Positions 50,654-58,721 of a DNA stretch of 60,246 nucleotides are shown piece by piece. The stretch is from positions 1 through 60,246 of the forward strand of contig NZ_PVSN01000035.1 in assembly GCF_004766315.1 (NCBI RefSeq), in the 5' to 3' direction. The DNA comes from Weissella confusa (lineage in GTDB: Bacteria; Bacillota; Bacilli; Lactobacillales; Lactobacillaceae). The notes under the pieces are model-generated. The model was not told the DNA's origin, searched no databases, and was given only the letters and a program-made list of their open reading frames with translations. Positions within the stretch are counted from its first letter, which is position 1; each line of letters begins with the position of its first letter. Made by a program: the position numbers and the translations under genes.

Positions 50654-51241
50654 ATGTATTTGATGAAGGATATCGTGCGCGATGGCGATCCCGTTTTGCG
50701 CCAACAAGCTGCAAAGGTGACGTTCCCACTTTCTGATGAAGTGAAGGAAGCCACGAAGAACATGATGGAATACCTAATCATCAGCCAAGATGAAGAGGAA
50801 AACGAAAAGTACGGTCTTCGCCCAGGTGTTGGACTTGCTGCTCCACAAGTTGGTATTTCACAACAATTTTCATCAATTTTGATTCCTGATGAAGATGTTG
50901 ATGACTCAGATATTGACGAAGATGCTGAGCCAACGTACTTCTTTAAGGGCACAATCTACAACCCAGTTATTACGCGTCAATCAGTTAAGCAAACAGCTTT
51001 GTCAATGGGTGAAGGTTGCTTGTCAGTTGACGAAGACGTACCTGGTTATGTTGAGCGTTCATACCGTATTACGGTTAAGTATCAAGACGAAAATGGCGAC
51101 TTCCAAGAGTTGAAGTTGGAAGGTTACCCAGCCATCGTTTTCCAACACGAAATCGATCACTTGCACGGGACGCTATACTACGATCACATCAGCAAGACGA
51201 CACCATGGTCAGAATCTGATGGCACGCGTTACATCGGGTAA
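50654..51241 (+). CDS. def: Peptide deformylase
   Basis: The enzyme removes the formyl group from nascent proteins. The three motifs are present: GVGLAAPQVG (58-67), EGCLSV with metal ligand Cys122, and QHEIDHLHG with His165 and His169. Length 195 with an acidic insertion (DEDVDDSDIDEDAEP, about 79-93) matches the longer type 2 enzymes of Gram-positives. GGAG precedes the ATG. It leads an operon with the UPF0223 gene and suhB. Confidence 0.97.
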   Translation: MYLMKDIVRDGDPVLRQQAAKVTFPLSDEVKEATKNMMEYLIISQDEEENEKYGLRPGVGLAAPQVGISQQFSSILIPDEDVDDSDIDEDAEPTYFFKGTIYNPVITRQSVKQTALSMGEGCLSVDEDVPGYVERSYRITVKYQDENGDFQELKLEGYPAIVFQHEIDHLHGTLYYDHISKTTPWSESDGTRYIG

Positions 51242-51246
51242 TCCGA

Positions 51247-51534
51247 ATGGTCAGTGGTGATAAGAATTTTAACTATCCAATGTTGGATGGGTGGACAACA
51301 GACGATATCATTAAGGTAAGCGCACTGTACTCGGCTGTTTCTGCAGCGTACGAGGGTGGCGTGGATCGTGAAGCGCTTTTAGCAGCTTACAAGGATTTCA
51401 AAACAGTTGTGCCAAGTAAAGCTGAAGAGAAGCAACTTGATCGTGAGTTCGGGGTGGAATCAGACTACAGTATCTACCGGACGATCCAGGCAGCCCAACA
51501 AGCGTCTACTAAGCGCCTTAAAATGGAGGGCTAG
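51247..51534 (+). CDS. UPF0223 family protein (YktA-like)
   Basis: The 95-residue protein matches the small helical UPF0223 family: NFNYPMLDGWTTDDIIKV, AAYKDFKTVVPSKAEEKQLD and SDYSIYRTIQAAQ. It starts five bases after def and is followed at three bases by suhB; the yktA-(yktB)-yktC order is known in Bacillus. Function unknown. Confidence 0.9.
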   Translation: MVSGDKNFNYPMLDGWTTDDIIKVSALYSAVSAAYEGGVDREALLAAYKDFKTVVPSKAEEKQLDREFGVESDYSIYRTIQAAQQASTKRLKMEG

Positions 51535-51537
51535 CAG

Positions 51538-52320
51538 TTGAACGAGACACAATTAAAGAAGCTGGATACAACTGTTCTTGGTTGGCTAGATACTGTCCAC
51601 GATAATGTTTTGAAGCGTGTCTCTCAACGGATGCAGGTCGAAACAAAGCAAGGACATCGCGATTTAGTGACGAATGTTGACCGAGAAACTGAACAATTCT
51701 ATGTGGATGCGATTCGACGATTTGATCCACATGCCAAGATTCTTGGTGAAGAAGGGTTTGGGGATGCAGTTAACAGTCTGGACGGCCGTGTTTGGTTTGT
51801 TGATCCTATCGATGGCACAATGAATTTTGTGAAGCAACATGCTGAATTTGCAACCATGCTGGCGGTCTATGAAGACGGTAAGCCGGTAATGGCGTGGATT
51901 ATGGACGTTGTCAATCACGACATTGTACACGGTGGTCCAGAATATGGGGTCTACCACAATGATGAAAAACTAAATCAGCCTGTTAACACGTCGTTAGCAG
52001 ATGGTTTGGTTATTTTGTCAGGAGCACGCCTCTTATATGAACAATACGGTTTCCCTGAAATTGCGAAGCAAGCAATTGGGTACCGTGTCTATGGTTCTGC
52101 AGGTATTTCATACTTATATGTTTTGACTGGTCGAGCAGTTGCTTACGCCAGTGTTATGAAGCCTTGGGACTACGCTGCTGGGACGTTACTTGGTGAAGCA
52201 TTAGGGTTTAAAGTCGGAAAAATTGACGATCAACCTGTGAATATGTTATTATCAGGAGCAGTTCTAGTGGCAACACAACAAGCATATAACGATATCATGT
52301 CAATTGAACGTGACCTATAA
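51538..52320 (+). CDS. suhB: Inositol monophosphatase family protein (YktC/SuhB-like)
   Basis: The start is TTG 51538, chosen because GGAGGG at 51525-51530 is at ideal distance and no ATG fits. The 260-residue protein has LVTNVDRETEQFYVDAI, the metal sites GEEGFGD and VWFVDPIDGTMNFVKQ, and MKPWDYAAGTLLGEALGFKV, all typical of Mg-dependent inositol-phosphatase-fold enzymes. Substrates in this group include inositol phosphates and other small phosphomonoesters. Confidence 0.9.
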   Translation: MNETQLKKLDTTVLGWLDTVHDNVLKRVSQRMQVETKQGHRDLVTNVDRETEQFYVDAIRRFDPHAKILGEEGFGDAVNSLDGRVWFVDPIDGTMNFVKQHAEFATMLAVYEDGKPVMAWIMDVVNHDIVHGGPEYGVYHNDEKLNQPVNTSLADGLVILSGARLLYEQYGFPEIAKQAIGYRVYGSAGISYLYVLTGRAVAYASVMKPWDYAAGTLLGEALGFKVGKIDDQPVNMLLSGAVLVATQQAYNDIMSIERDL

Positions 52321-52323
52321 GCC

Positions 52324-52350
52324 GGGCCGCGTGTTCAGCGGCTCGTATTT
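52324..52350 (+). terminator. Hairpin after suhB
   Basis: GGGCCGC pairs with GCGGCTC around GTGTTCA; only a weak T-run follows, so termination may be partial. Confidence 0.45.
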
Positions 52351-52409
52351 GTTAGTTGTTACACCGATTAGAGTAATAAAAGTGACGTATAGTCAAGGAG
52401 AATAGGATT

Positions 52410-54254
52410 TTGGCAAAGCGCGAAAACATCCGTAACATTGCAATCATCGCCCACGTCGACCACGGTAAGACGACGTTGGTTAATGAATTGCTTAAGCAAT
52501 CAGACACGCTTGATATGCGTACTGAACTTGGCGATCGTGCCATGGATACGAACGATCTTGAAAAGGAACGTGGTATCACGATTTTGGCTAAGAACACAGC
52601 CGTTAAGGTTGGGGACAAGCAAATCAACATCTTGGACACGCCAGGACACGCGGACTTCGGTGGTGAAGTTGAGCGTATCATGGGTATGGTTGACGGTGTT
52701 TTGTTGGTTGTTGATGCCTTTGAAGGTACGATGCCACAAACTCGTTTCGTTTTGAAGAAGGCCTTCGAGCAAAACTTGACGCCAATCGTTGTTGTTAACA
52801 AGGTTGACCGTCCAGGTGCTCGTCCTACTGAAGTTGTTGACGAAGTGCTTGATTTGTTTATCGAATTGGGTGCTGACGAAGACCAATTGGAATTCCCAGT
52901 TATCTTCGCTTCAGCTATGAACGGAACGTCATCATTGAATGCTGACTTGGCAACGCAAGAGCACACAATGAAGCCAATCTTCGACACTGTATTCGAAACG
53001 ATTCCAGCGCCAGAAGATAACTCAGACGAGCCTTTGCAATTCCAAGTTTCATTGTTGGATTACAACGACTTCGTTGGACGTATCGGTATCGGACGTGTCT
53101 TCCGTGGTAAGATCAAGGTTGGCGACAACGTTACTGTTATGAAGCTTGATGGTACGACGCAAAACTTCCGTGTTACGAAGTTGTTTGGTTTCATCGGTTT
53201 GGACCGTGTTGAAATCAACGAAGCTATTGCTGGTGACTTGATTGCCGTTTCAGGTATGGAAGAAATTTCAGTTGGTGAAACTGTTGTTGAACCATCACAC
53301 TTGGACGCATTGCCAGTTTTGCGTATTGATGAGCCTACTTTGCAAATGACGTTCCGTACGAACGATTCACCATTTGCTGGTCGCGAAGGTAAATTCGTGA
53401 CGGCTCGTCAATTGGAAGATCGTTTGCGCCGCGAATTGCACACTGACGTTTCATTGCGTGTTGATGACACTGATGAAGCTGGTGCATGGTTGGTATCAGG
53501 ACGTGGTGAGTTGCACTTGTCAATCTTGATCGAAACTTTGCGTCGTGAAGGATTCGAATTGCAAGTTTCACGTCCACAAGTTATCTTCAAGGAAGTTGAC
53601 GGCGTTGAATCAGAGCCATTCGAAGCTGTTCAAATCGACACGCCTGACGAGTACTCAGGATCAGTTATCGATTCATTGAACCAACGTAAGGGTGAGATGC
53701 GTAACATGGAGCCAACTGGTACTGGTACGACTCGTATGGAGTGGTTGGTACCTTCACGTGGATTGATCGGTTACTCAACTGAATTCATGTCATTGACTCG
53801 TGGATACGGTATCTACAACCACACGTTTGAGACGTACGCACCAGTTGTTAAGAACTGGAACCCAGGTCGTCGTAACGGTACTTTGGTTTCAATTAACCAA
53901 GGTCAAGCAACGACGTACGCTATCATGGGTGTTGAAGATCGTGGAATCATGTTTATTCACCCTGGTGATGACATCTACGAAGGAATGGTTGTTGGTATGA
54001 ACAGCCGTGACAACGACATCTCAGTTAACGTTACGAAGGCAAAGAACCAAACGAACGTTCGTTCATCAAACAAGGACCAAACTGCCTCAATCAAGACGCC
54101 ACGTGATATGACGCTTGAAGAGTCATTGGAGTTCTTGGACGATGATGAGTACGCCGAAGTAACGCCAGAACACGTACGTATCCGTAAGCAAATTTTGGTT
54201 ACGGCCGAGCGTGAGAAGGCTGCTAAGCGTAAGAAGATTGCTCAACAAGGCTAA
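52410..54254 (+). CDS. typA: Ribosome-associated GTPase BipA/TypA
   Basis: BipA helps ribosome assembly and stress adaptation. TTG 52410 is the start: AAGGAG lies 9 bases upstream and no ATG fits. The 614-residue protein begins AKRENIRNIAIIAHVDHGKT, with DTPGHADFGGEVERIM, VVNKVDRPGAR, an EF-G-like domain III/V and the BipA-specific C-terminal domain (RGIMFIHPGDDIYEGMVVG). Codon use is highly biased. The suhB-typA-ftsW order is conserved. Confidence 0.96.
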   Translation: MAKRENIRNIAIIAHVDHGKTTLVNELLKQSDTLDMRTELGDRAMDTNDLEKERGITILAKNTAVKVGDKQINILDTPGHADFGGEVERIMGMVDGVLLVVDAFEGTMPQTRFVLKKAFEQNLTPIVVVNKVDRPGARPTEVVDEVLDLFIELGADEDQLEFPVIFASAMNGTSSLNADLATQEHTMKPIFDTVFETIPAPEDNSDEPLQFQVSLLDYNDFVGRIGIGRVFRGKIKVGDNVTVMKLDGTTQNFRVTKLFGFIGLDRVEINEAIAGDLIAVSGMEEISVGETVVEPSHLDALPVLRIDEPTLQMTFRTNDSPFAGREGKFVTARQLEDRLRRELHTDVSLRVDDTDEAGAWLVSGRGELHLSILIETLRREGFELQVSRPQVIFKEVDGVESEPFEAVQIDTPDEYSGSVIDSLNQRKGEMRNMEPTGTGTTRMEWLVPSRGLIGYSTEFMSLTRGYGIYNHTFETYAPVVKNWNPGRRNGTLVSINQGQATTYAIMGVEDRGIMFIHPGDDIYEGMVVGMNSRDNDISVNVTKAKNQTNVRSSNKDQTASIKTPRDMTLEESLEFLDDDEYAEVTPEHVRIRKQILVTAEREKAAKRKKIAQQG

Positions 54255-54276
54255 TCTTTTTAAATTAGACAAATAG

Positions 54277-54311
54277 AACGCCCTTTAGCATCATGCTGAA
54301 GGGCGTTTTTT
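54277..54311 (+). terminator. Terminator after typA
   Basis: AACGCCCTTTAGCA pairs with TGCTGAAGGGCGTT (loop TCA, one internal mismatch), followed by TTTT. Confidence 0.92.
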
Positions 54312-54349
54312 GTGATTTCGTGAAGTTGGAAATGTTCAGGGGTGAAGTG

Positions 54350-54358
54350 TGCTAAAAT
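54350..54358 (+). promoter_or_regulatory. Extended -10 promoter of ftsW
   Basis: TGCTAAAAT (TG-n-TAAAAT), about 40 bases before ftsW. Confidence 0.45.
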
Positions 54359-54396
54359 ATAACAAGTTATCCACTTTAATGAAGGAGCCCTGAGCG

Positions 54397-55626
54397 ATGC
54401 AAGCTGTGAAAAAGCGACGTGGTTATCGGTTGTTAAGAACCATCCGCGAGACCCCAAAACGCGTCAAAGAAAAATTTAAATATCTCGATTTGGTCTTGCT
54501 ACTATTAATCATCGGCGTTTTAGTCTTCGGTGTGACAATGGTGTATTCAGCTAGTTCAAATATGAATTCAGGATCTTCTACATCTTTCTTATTTAAGCAA
54601 GCCCTGTTCAGCGTTATTAGCGTGGCTGCGATGCTTTTGATATTTAGTGTCAACATTAATTGGTCGTCGACTAGGGTTAATTACCTGATATCGGTATTCC
54701 TAGTTGCGACGGACTTCGCCTTGGCCATAGCGTTGATCGCTGGACCAGTTACCTCGGGTGCAAAAGGCTGGATTTATATTGGCACATTCGGAATTCAACC
54801 GGTTGAATACTTTAAAGTAGCCATGATTTTATGGTTTGCCAAACGCTTTGCCCGTAATGTTGTTAATCCGTATAAAGTTGGTGCGGGTGTAAAAGAACGC
54901 CTCCATTACTATAAGGATTTCATTGCACCAGGAGTTGGTATCTTGCTAACTGGTTTGATGCCCGATCTTGGTGGTGCGTTGATTTTGTTTGCGCTATTTG
55001 CGATTATATTTTTGACCTCTGGTATTCGACCAACGGGTTTAATTACAATGGTTGGGATTGTCATTGGTGTGCTGATTTTGGTACCGGTGCTGTTGCCAGT
55101 GCTTGAAAAGTTACCATTGATGCACTATCAGTTGTTGCGTTTTGAGTCGTACATCGATCCTTGGAAGACAGAAGATGCCGGTCACCAGTTGATTAATTCT
55201 TACTACGCTATTTCAAACGGCGGTTTCTGGGGTCGCGGCTTAGGAAATAGTATTCAAAAAGCGGGTTATCTGCCTGAACCGAATACCGATTTTATTATGG
55301 CGATTGTCGGTGAAGAGTTAGGTGCTGCTTGGATTTTAATTATTCTTGCTGTATTTGGCTTTATCATTTGGCGTTTGGTCATCTACGCGGTGAAGGCCCG
55401 TAACATGCAAATTCGCTTAACGTTGTACGGTATTGCTGCCTACATTGGTATCCAAATTTTGGTTAACCTTGGTGGTGTCGTGGGCGTCGTGCCAATTACT
55501 GGTGTGACGTTCCCATTGATTTCATATGGTGGATCATCATTGATGTCATGGGGAATTACGTTTGGAATCGCCTTTAACATGATTGGTGTGTTGAAAAAGA
55601 ATGAAAGTTTACGGGAGCGTGAATAA
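54397..55626 (+). CDS. ftsW: Cell division peptidoglycan polymerase FtsW
   Basis: The SEDS-family glycosyltransferase polymerises lipid II at the septum. The 409-residue protein has about ten membrane spans after a basic N-terminus, with SGAKGWIYIGTFGIQPVEYFK, NGGFWGRGLGNSIQKAGYLPE (positions 281-301) and LISYGGSSLMSW. The typA neighbour and sequence favour FtsW over RodA. AAGGAG precedes the ATG. It heads the ftsW-ylbG-rsmD-coaD-ylbL run. Confidence 0.93.
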   Translation: MQAVKKRRGYRLLRTIRETPKRVKEKFKYLDLVLLLLIIGVLVFGVTMVYSASSNMNSGSSTSFLFKQALFSVISVAAMLLIFSVNINWSSTRVNYLISVFLVATDFALAIALIAGPVTSGAKGWIYIGTFGIQPVEYFKVAMILWFAKRFARNVVNPYKVGAGVKERLHYYKDFIAPGVGILLTGLMPDLGGALILFALFAIIFLTSGIRPTGLITMVGIVIGVLILVPVLLPVLEKLPLMHYQLLRFESYIDPWKTEDAGHQLINSYYAISNGGFWGRGLGNSIQKAGYLPEPNTDFIMAIVGEELGAAWILIILAVFGFIIWRLVIYAVKARNMQIRLTLYGIAAYIGIQILVNLGGVVGVVPITGVTFPLISYGGSSLMSWGITFGIAFNMIGVLKKNESLRERE

Positions 55627-55938
55627 ATGGCTTTTGAAGTAACGCCACGTCGAAGTGTCGTGGTTTATTTGAAAAATGTTCGCCAAGCGCGCCAATTGCG
55701 TCGTTTTGGCGTTGTCAGTTATATTTCAGAGAAAATGAAGTATGCTGTTATTTATATGAATGAAGAGGATGTTGCATCAAAGTCAGCGTTGATTGAACGC
55801 TTGGGCTTCGTGGCATCTGTTGATGTTTCGCACTGGCCTGAGGTTGATACAACCATTGGTAGCCAAGGTGAGGCATTTGAATTTTCGGTTGATCCATCAG
55901 AATTGGCGGATGAGCCGGCTGAAGAAGAGGAATTGTAA
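55627..55938 (+). CDS. ylbG: YlbG family protein (UPF0298)
   Basis: The 103-residue protein begins the base after the ftsW stop. VVVYLKNVRQARQLRRFGVV and YAVIYMNEEDV, followed by RLGFVASVDVSHWPEV, match UPF0298/DUF2129; the acidic tail EPAEEEEL is an extension. It overlaps rsmD by one base. Function unknown. Confidence 0.9.
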   Translation: MAFEVTPRRSVVVYLKNVRQARQLRRFGVVSYISEKMKYAVIYMNEEDVASKSALIERLGFVASVDVSHWPEVDTTIGSQGEAFEFSVDPSELADEPAEEEEL

Positions 55939-56495
55939 TGCGTATTGTGAGTGGAGAATTTGGTGGTCGCCCATTGAAGGCGGTCCCGGGTGATGCAACC
56001 CGACCAACTACAGATAAGGTAAAAGAAGCAATCTTTAGCATGATTGGTCCTTATTTCGATGGTGGCCGTTCATTAGATTTGTATGCTGGTTCGGGCGGGT
56101 TAAGTATCGAAGGTGTTTCTCGCGGTTTGGACGAAGCAGTGTTGGTTGACCGTCAATTTGCGGCGATCAAGACCATTAACGAAAATATCGCGATTACAAA
56201 AGCACCAGGGAAATTCACGGTGATTAAGAGTACGGCAGATGCAGCCATTCAACGTTTGATGGGGTCACAACCATTTGACGTCTTGTACTTTGATCCGCCA
56301 TATGCCAAGCAAACAATTACCGCTGACCTTGAAAAACTTGTTGCGGCAAACTTGATTGCGCCAGATGCGTTGATTGTGGCCGAAACTGATCAAAATGCAA
56401 ACCTACCAGAAGATATGCCTAATTTTGACTTCTTAAAGGAAAAGGATTACGGCATTACGGTGGTCAAGTTATATCAATATAAGGGGGAAGCATAA
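55938..56495 (+). CDS. rsmD: 16S rRNA (guanine(966)-N(2))-methyltransferase RsmD
   Basis: The 185-residue protein has RIVSGEFGGRPLKAVPGDATR (positions 2-22), the SAM site SLDLYAGSGGLSIEGVSRG and the catalytic VLYFDPPYAKQ. It overlaps ylbG by one base and coaD by one base (TAATG in both cases), so the three are translationally coupled. Confidence 0.95.
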   Translation: MRIVSGEFGGRPLKAVPGDATRPTTDKVKEAIFSMIGPYFDGGRSLDLYAGSGGLSIEGVSRGLDEAVLVDRQFAAIKTINENIAITKAPGKFTVIKSTADAAIQRLMGSQPFDVLYFDPPYAKQTITADLEKLVAANLIAPDALIVAETDQNANLPEDMPNFDFLKEKDYGITVVKLYQYKGEA

Positions 56496-56974
56496 TGCGT
56501 CGCGTATTATTTCCGGGTAGTTTTGATCCATTTACAAATGGACATCTAGATGTTGTTAAGCGTGCTGCAACGCTCTTTGACGAGGTTGTCATTGGTGTCG
56601 GCACTAACAAGATGAAAAAGTATCTCTTCTCACTTGAAGAAAAGATTGCCTTGATTGAGGCATCTGTTGCTGATTTGCCAAATGTTTCAGTACGTGAAAT
56701 GGCTGGTTTGACGATTGAGTATATGAAAGAAATCAACGCTGATACGTTGGTACGTGGTTTGCGTAACGAAACTGATTACCTATACGAACGTGACATTGCT
56801 GAAATGAATCATTTCTTGGGCAAGGTTGAGACGGTCTTTTTGATGGCACGCCCAGAGCACCAAAACATCTCAAGCTCTATATTGAAAGAAGTTGTTAGTT
56901 TTGGCGCCGATGTGCATGAATTGGTACCTGGACCAGTTGCTAATGCGCTTGCTGAGAAGTTTGCGGAGAAGTAG
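56495..56974 (+). CDS. coaD: Phosphopantetheine adenylyltransferase CoaD
   Basis: CoaD makes dephospho-CoA from 4'-phosphopantetheine and ATP. The 159-residue protein has VLFPGSFDPFTNGHLDVVKR with the TxGH nucleotide site, GLRNETDYLYERDIAEMN, and ISSSILKEVVSFGADV near the end. Start codon overlaps the rsmD stop; ylbL begins three bases after its stop. Confidence 0.96.
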   Translation: MRRVLFPGSFDPFTNGHLDVVKRAATLFDEVVIGVGTNKMKKYLFSLEEKIALIEASVADLPNVSVREMAGLTIEYMKEINADTLVRGLRNETDYLYERDIAEMNHFLGKVETVFLMARPEHQNISSSILKEVVSFGADVHELVPGPVANALAEKFAEK

Positions 56975-56977
56975 CAT

Positions 56978-58033
56978 ATGGCTGAAAAACAAAAGAAATC
57001 CCATAAATGGCTGAAAATTTCTGGCATTATCGCGGCTGTGTTGGTGTTATTGGTACTGGTCAGTCCATTGCCACTATATGCTGAAACGCCTGGCGAGGCT
57101 GACAATCTGTCTGGTTATATCAAGGTAGACGGCAAAAATCCTAAAGTTGACGGTGAGTATATGATTACAGCCGTTTACATGTCGCAAGTCAATGGAATCG
57201 GCGCTATTATGGCGTGGCTCGATCCAACAGCATCATTAATGACATCCTACGAAGCTAATGGTGGTGGCTCACAAGCAGATAATGTGGCCATTAACAAGGT
57301 TTACATGGATTCTGCGGTGAATGAAGCTAAAGTAACAGCGTTTAAGGCAGCTGGGGTTCCGTATAAGCGCACGTTTAACGGTATCTATGTCATGGCAGTG
57401 CAAGACAACTCTAACTTTAAAAAGCACCTGCACGTTGGCGATTTGATTACCTCAGTCGATGGTAAGTCATTTGAATCTGCAAAGGGATTTCAAAATTACA
57501 TCCGCAAAAATAAAGTGGGTTCAAAACTGACGATTAACTACGAACATAATGGTAAGACAAAAGAAGCAACCGGTAAGACGGTCGCTTTGGCCGGGACTAA
57601 GAAAGTACCTGGTATCGGTATCGCGCTGACAGACGCTGTCGATGTGACGTCTGATCGAAATGTTACGGCGGATATGGGGGACATCGGTGGCCCATCCGGT
57701 GGGTTGATGTTTTCACTAGAAATGTATGATGCGCTGTCTAATGAAAACTTGGCTGCTGGGCGTAAAATCGCTGGTACTGGTACGATTGATAAGGACGGTA
57801 ACGTCGGTGAAATCGGTGGTATTGATAAAAAGGTGATTGCGGCCTACGAATCGGGTGCTAAAATCTTCTTTGCGCCATATATCAAGCCAACAAAGGCTAA
57901 TTTGGCAATGGAATCTGATGGGATGACAAATTACCAACTAGCAGTTAAAACGGCTAAGAAATACGCGCCTGGTATGAAGGTTGTGCCAGTTAAGACGTTT
58001 GACGATGCAGTTAAGTATCTACGTACACATTAA
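56978..58033 (+). CDS. Membrane-anchored Lon-like PDZ serine protease (YlbL/SepM type)
   Basis: The 351-residue protein has one N-terminal membrane helix (ISGIIAAVLVLLVLVSPLPL), a PDZ domain (about 128-200: HLHVGDLITSVDGKSFESAK) and a C-terminal Lon protease domain outside the membrane with Ser240 in IGGPSGGLMFSLE and the dyad Lys at 284/285 in EIGGIDKKVIAAYE. SepM in streptococci trims a competence peptide; Bacillus YlbL acts on cell-division inhibitors. The substrate here is unknown. Conserved position after coaD. Confidence 0.92.
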   Translation: MAEKQKKSHKWLKISGIIAAVLVLLVLVSPLPLYAETPGEADNLSGYIKVDGKNPKVDGEYMITAVYMSQVNGIGAIMAWLDPTASLMTSYEANGGGSQADNVAINKVYMDSAVNEAKVTAFKAAGVPYKRTFNGIYVMAVQDNSNFKKHLHVGDLITSVDGKSFESAKGFQNYIRKNKVGSKLTINYEHNGKTKEATGKTVALAGTKKVPGIGIALTDAVDVTSDRNVTADMGDIGGPSGGLMFSLEMYDALSNENLAAGRKIAGTGTIDKDGNVGEIGGIDKKVIAAYESGAKIFFAPYIKPTKANLAMESDGMTNYQLAVKTAKKYAPGMKVVPVKTFDDAVKYLRTH

Positions 58034-58043
58034 TATGAAAAAC

Positions 58044-58071
58044 AAAACCAGCTGATAAGGCTGGTTTTTTT
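58044..58071 (+). terminator. Terminator after the PDZ protease gene
   Basis: AAAACCAGC pairs with GCTGGTTTT around TGATAAG, followed by more T. Confidence 0.85.
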
Positions 58072-58152
58072 CTGCCCGTCTGACAGGATATTAGTGTGTG
58101 AAAGATTGCATTTGTGGTATATTAAGCCATATAAGACAAGGGGGATAATGAT

Positions 58153-58560
58153 ATGTCTGAGGAACGAACACTGGTTTTGATTAAGCCAGATGGTGTTGCA
58201 CGTGGTTTGATGGGGGAAGTCTTTTCACACTTGGAGCGCAAGGAATACAAGATTACGTCATTGTTGATGACAGAAGCAACTGAAGATCAATTGCGTCGTC
58301 ACTATGCCGAAAAGGTAAATGCACCTTATTTCCCAGAAATTCTCGAATACATGACAAGTGGTCCATTAGTTGCAATGGTCGTGACGGGAACAAACATCGT
58401 GAAGAACTTCCGTGCAATGGCCGGTGTGACTAATCCAAGCGAGGCAGCACCTGGTACAATTCGTGGTGATTATGGTCGCAACTGGGAAGATGGTGCGGTT
58501 CGTAACATCGTGCACAGTTCTGACAGTGTTGAAAATGCCGAACGCGAAATTAGCATTTGA
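58153..58560 (+). CDS. ndk: Nucleoside diphosphate kinase
   Basis: The enzyme balances nucleoside triphosphate pools. The 135-residue protein has RTLVLIKPDGVARGLMGEV, GTIRGDYGRN and the phospho-His121 in NIVHSSDSVENAEREI. It is slightly shorter than usual (about 140-150) because the C-terminus ends soon after this motif. AAGGGGG lies before the ATG. Many lactobacilli lack ndk, so its presence is a minor lineage marker. Confidence 0.95.
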   Translation: MSEERTLVLIKPDGVARGLMGEVFSHLERKEYKITSLLMTEATEDQLRRHYAEKVNAPYFPEILEYMTSGPLVAMVVTGTNIVKNFRAMAGVTNPSEAAPGTIRGDYGRNWEDGAVRNIVHSSDSVENAEREISI

Positions 58561-58580
58561 TTTGAAAATCACTAAAAATT

Positions 58581-58609
58581 TTGACAAACTTGCATAAAAT
58601 CTGTACAGT
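58581..58609 (+). promoter_or_regulatory. Promoter of the MFS exporter gene
   Basis: TTGACA (58581-58586), a 17-base spacer and TACAGT (58604-58609). The transcript would have a leader of about 105 bases. Confidence 0.65.
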
Positions 58610-58633
58610 AATACGAGTTGTTACGTACAGATA

Positions 58634-58703
58634 GCACAAATTTTTTTGTGCCGAACATAGAGGCGAACATCATTTCGGATAGGGATGATGGACGCCTTTT
58701 ATT
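58634..58703 (+). promoter_or_regulatory. Two-hairpin leader, possible attenuator
   Basis: GCACAAA/TTTGTGC (58634-58651) is followed by AGGCG-AA-CATCAT pairing with ATGATG-GA-CGCCT (58661-58697), ending in TTTT-A-TTT. The second hairpin is terminator-like but lies between the promoter and the ribosome-binding site (AAGGAGG), so it would control read-through into the exporter gene. Confidence 0.55.
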
Positions 58704-58721
58704 TGTTTAAGGAGGGAATTT

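Noticed and set aside
52352-52987. 211-codon minus-strand open frame opposite typA
   Set aside because: It is antisense to the highly biased typA sequence, has no ribosome-binding site, and its Ser/Thr/Lys-rich product looks like reverse-strand translation of biased codons.
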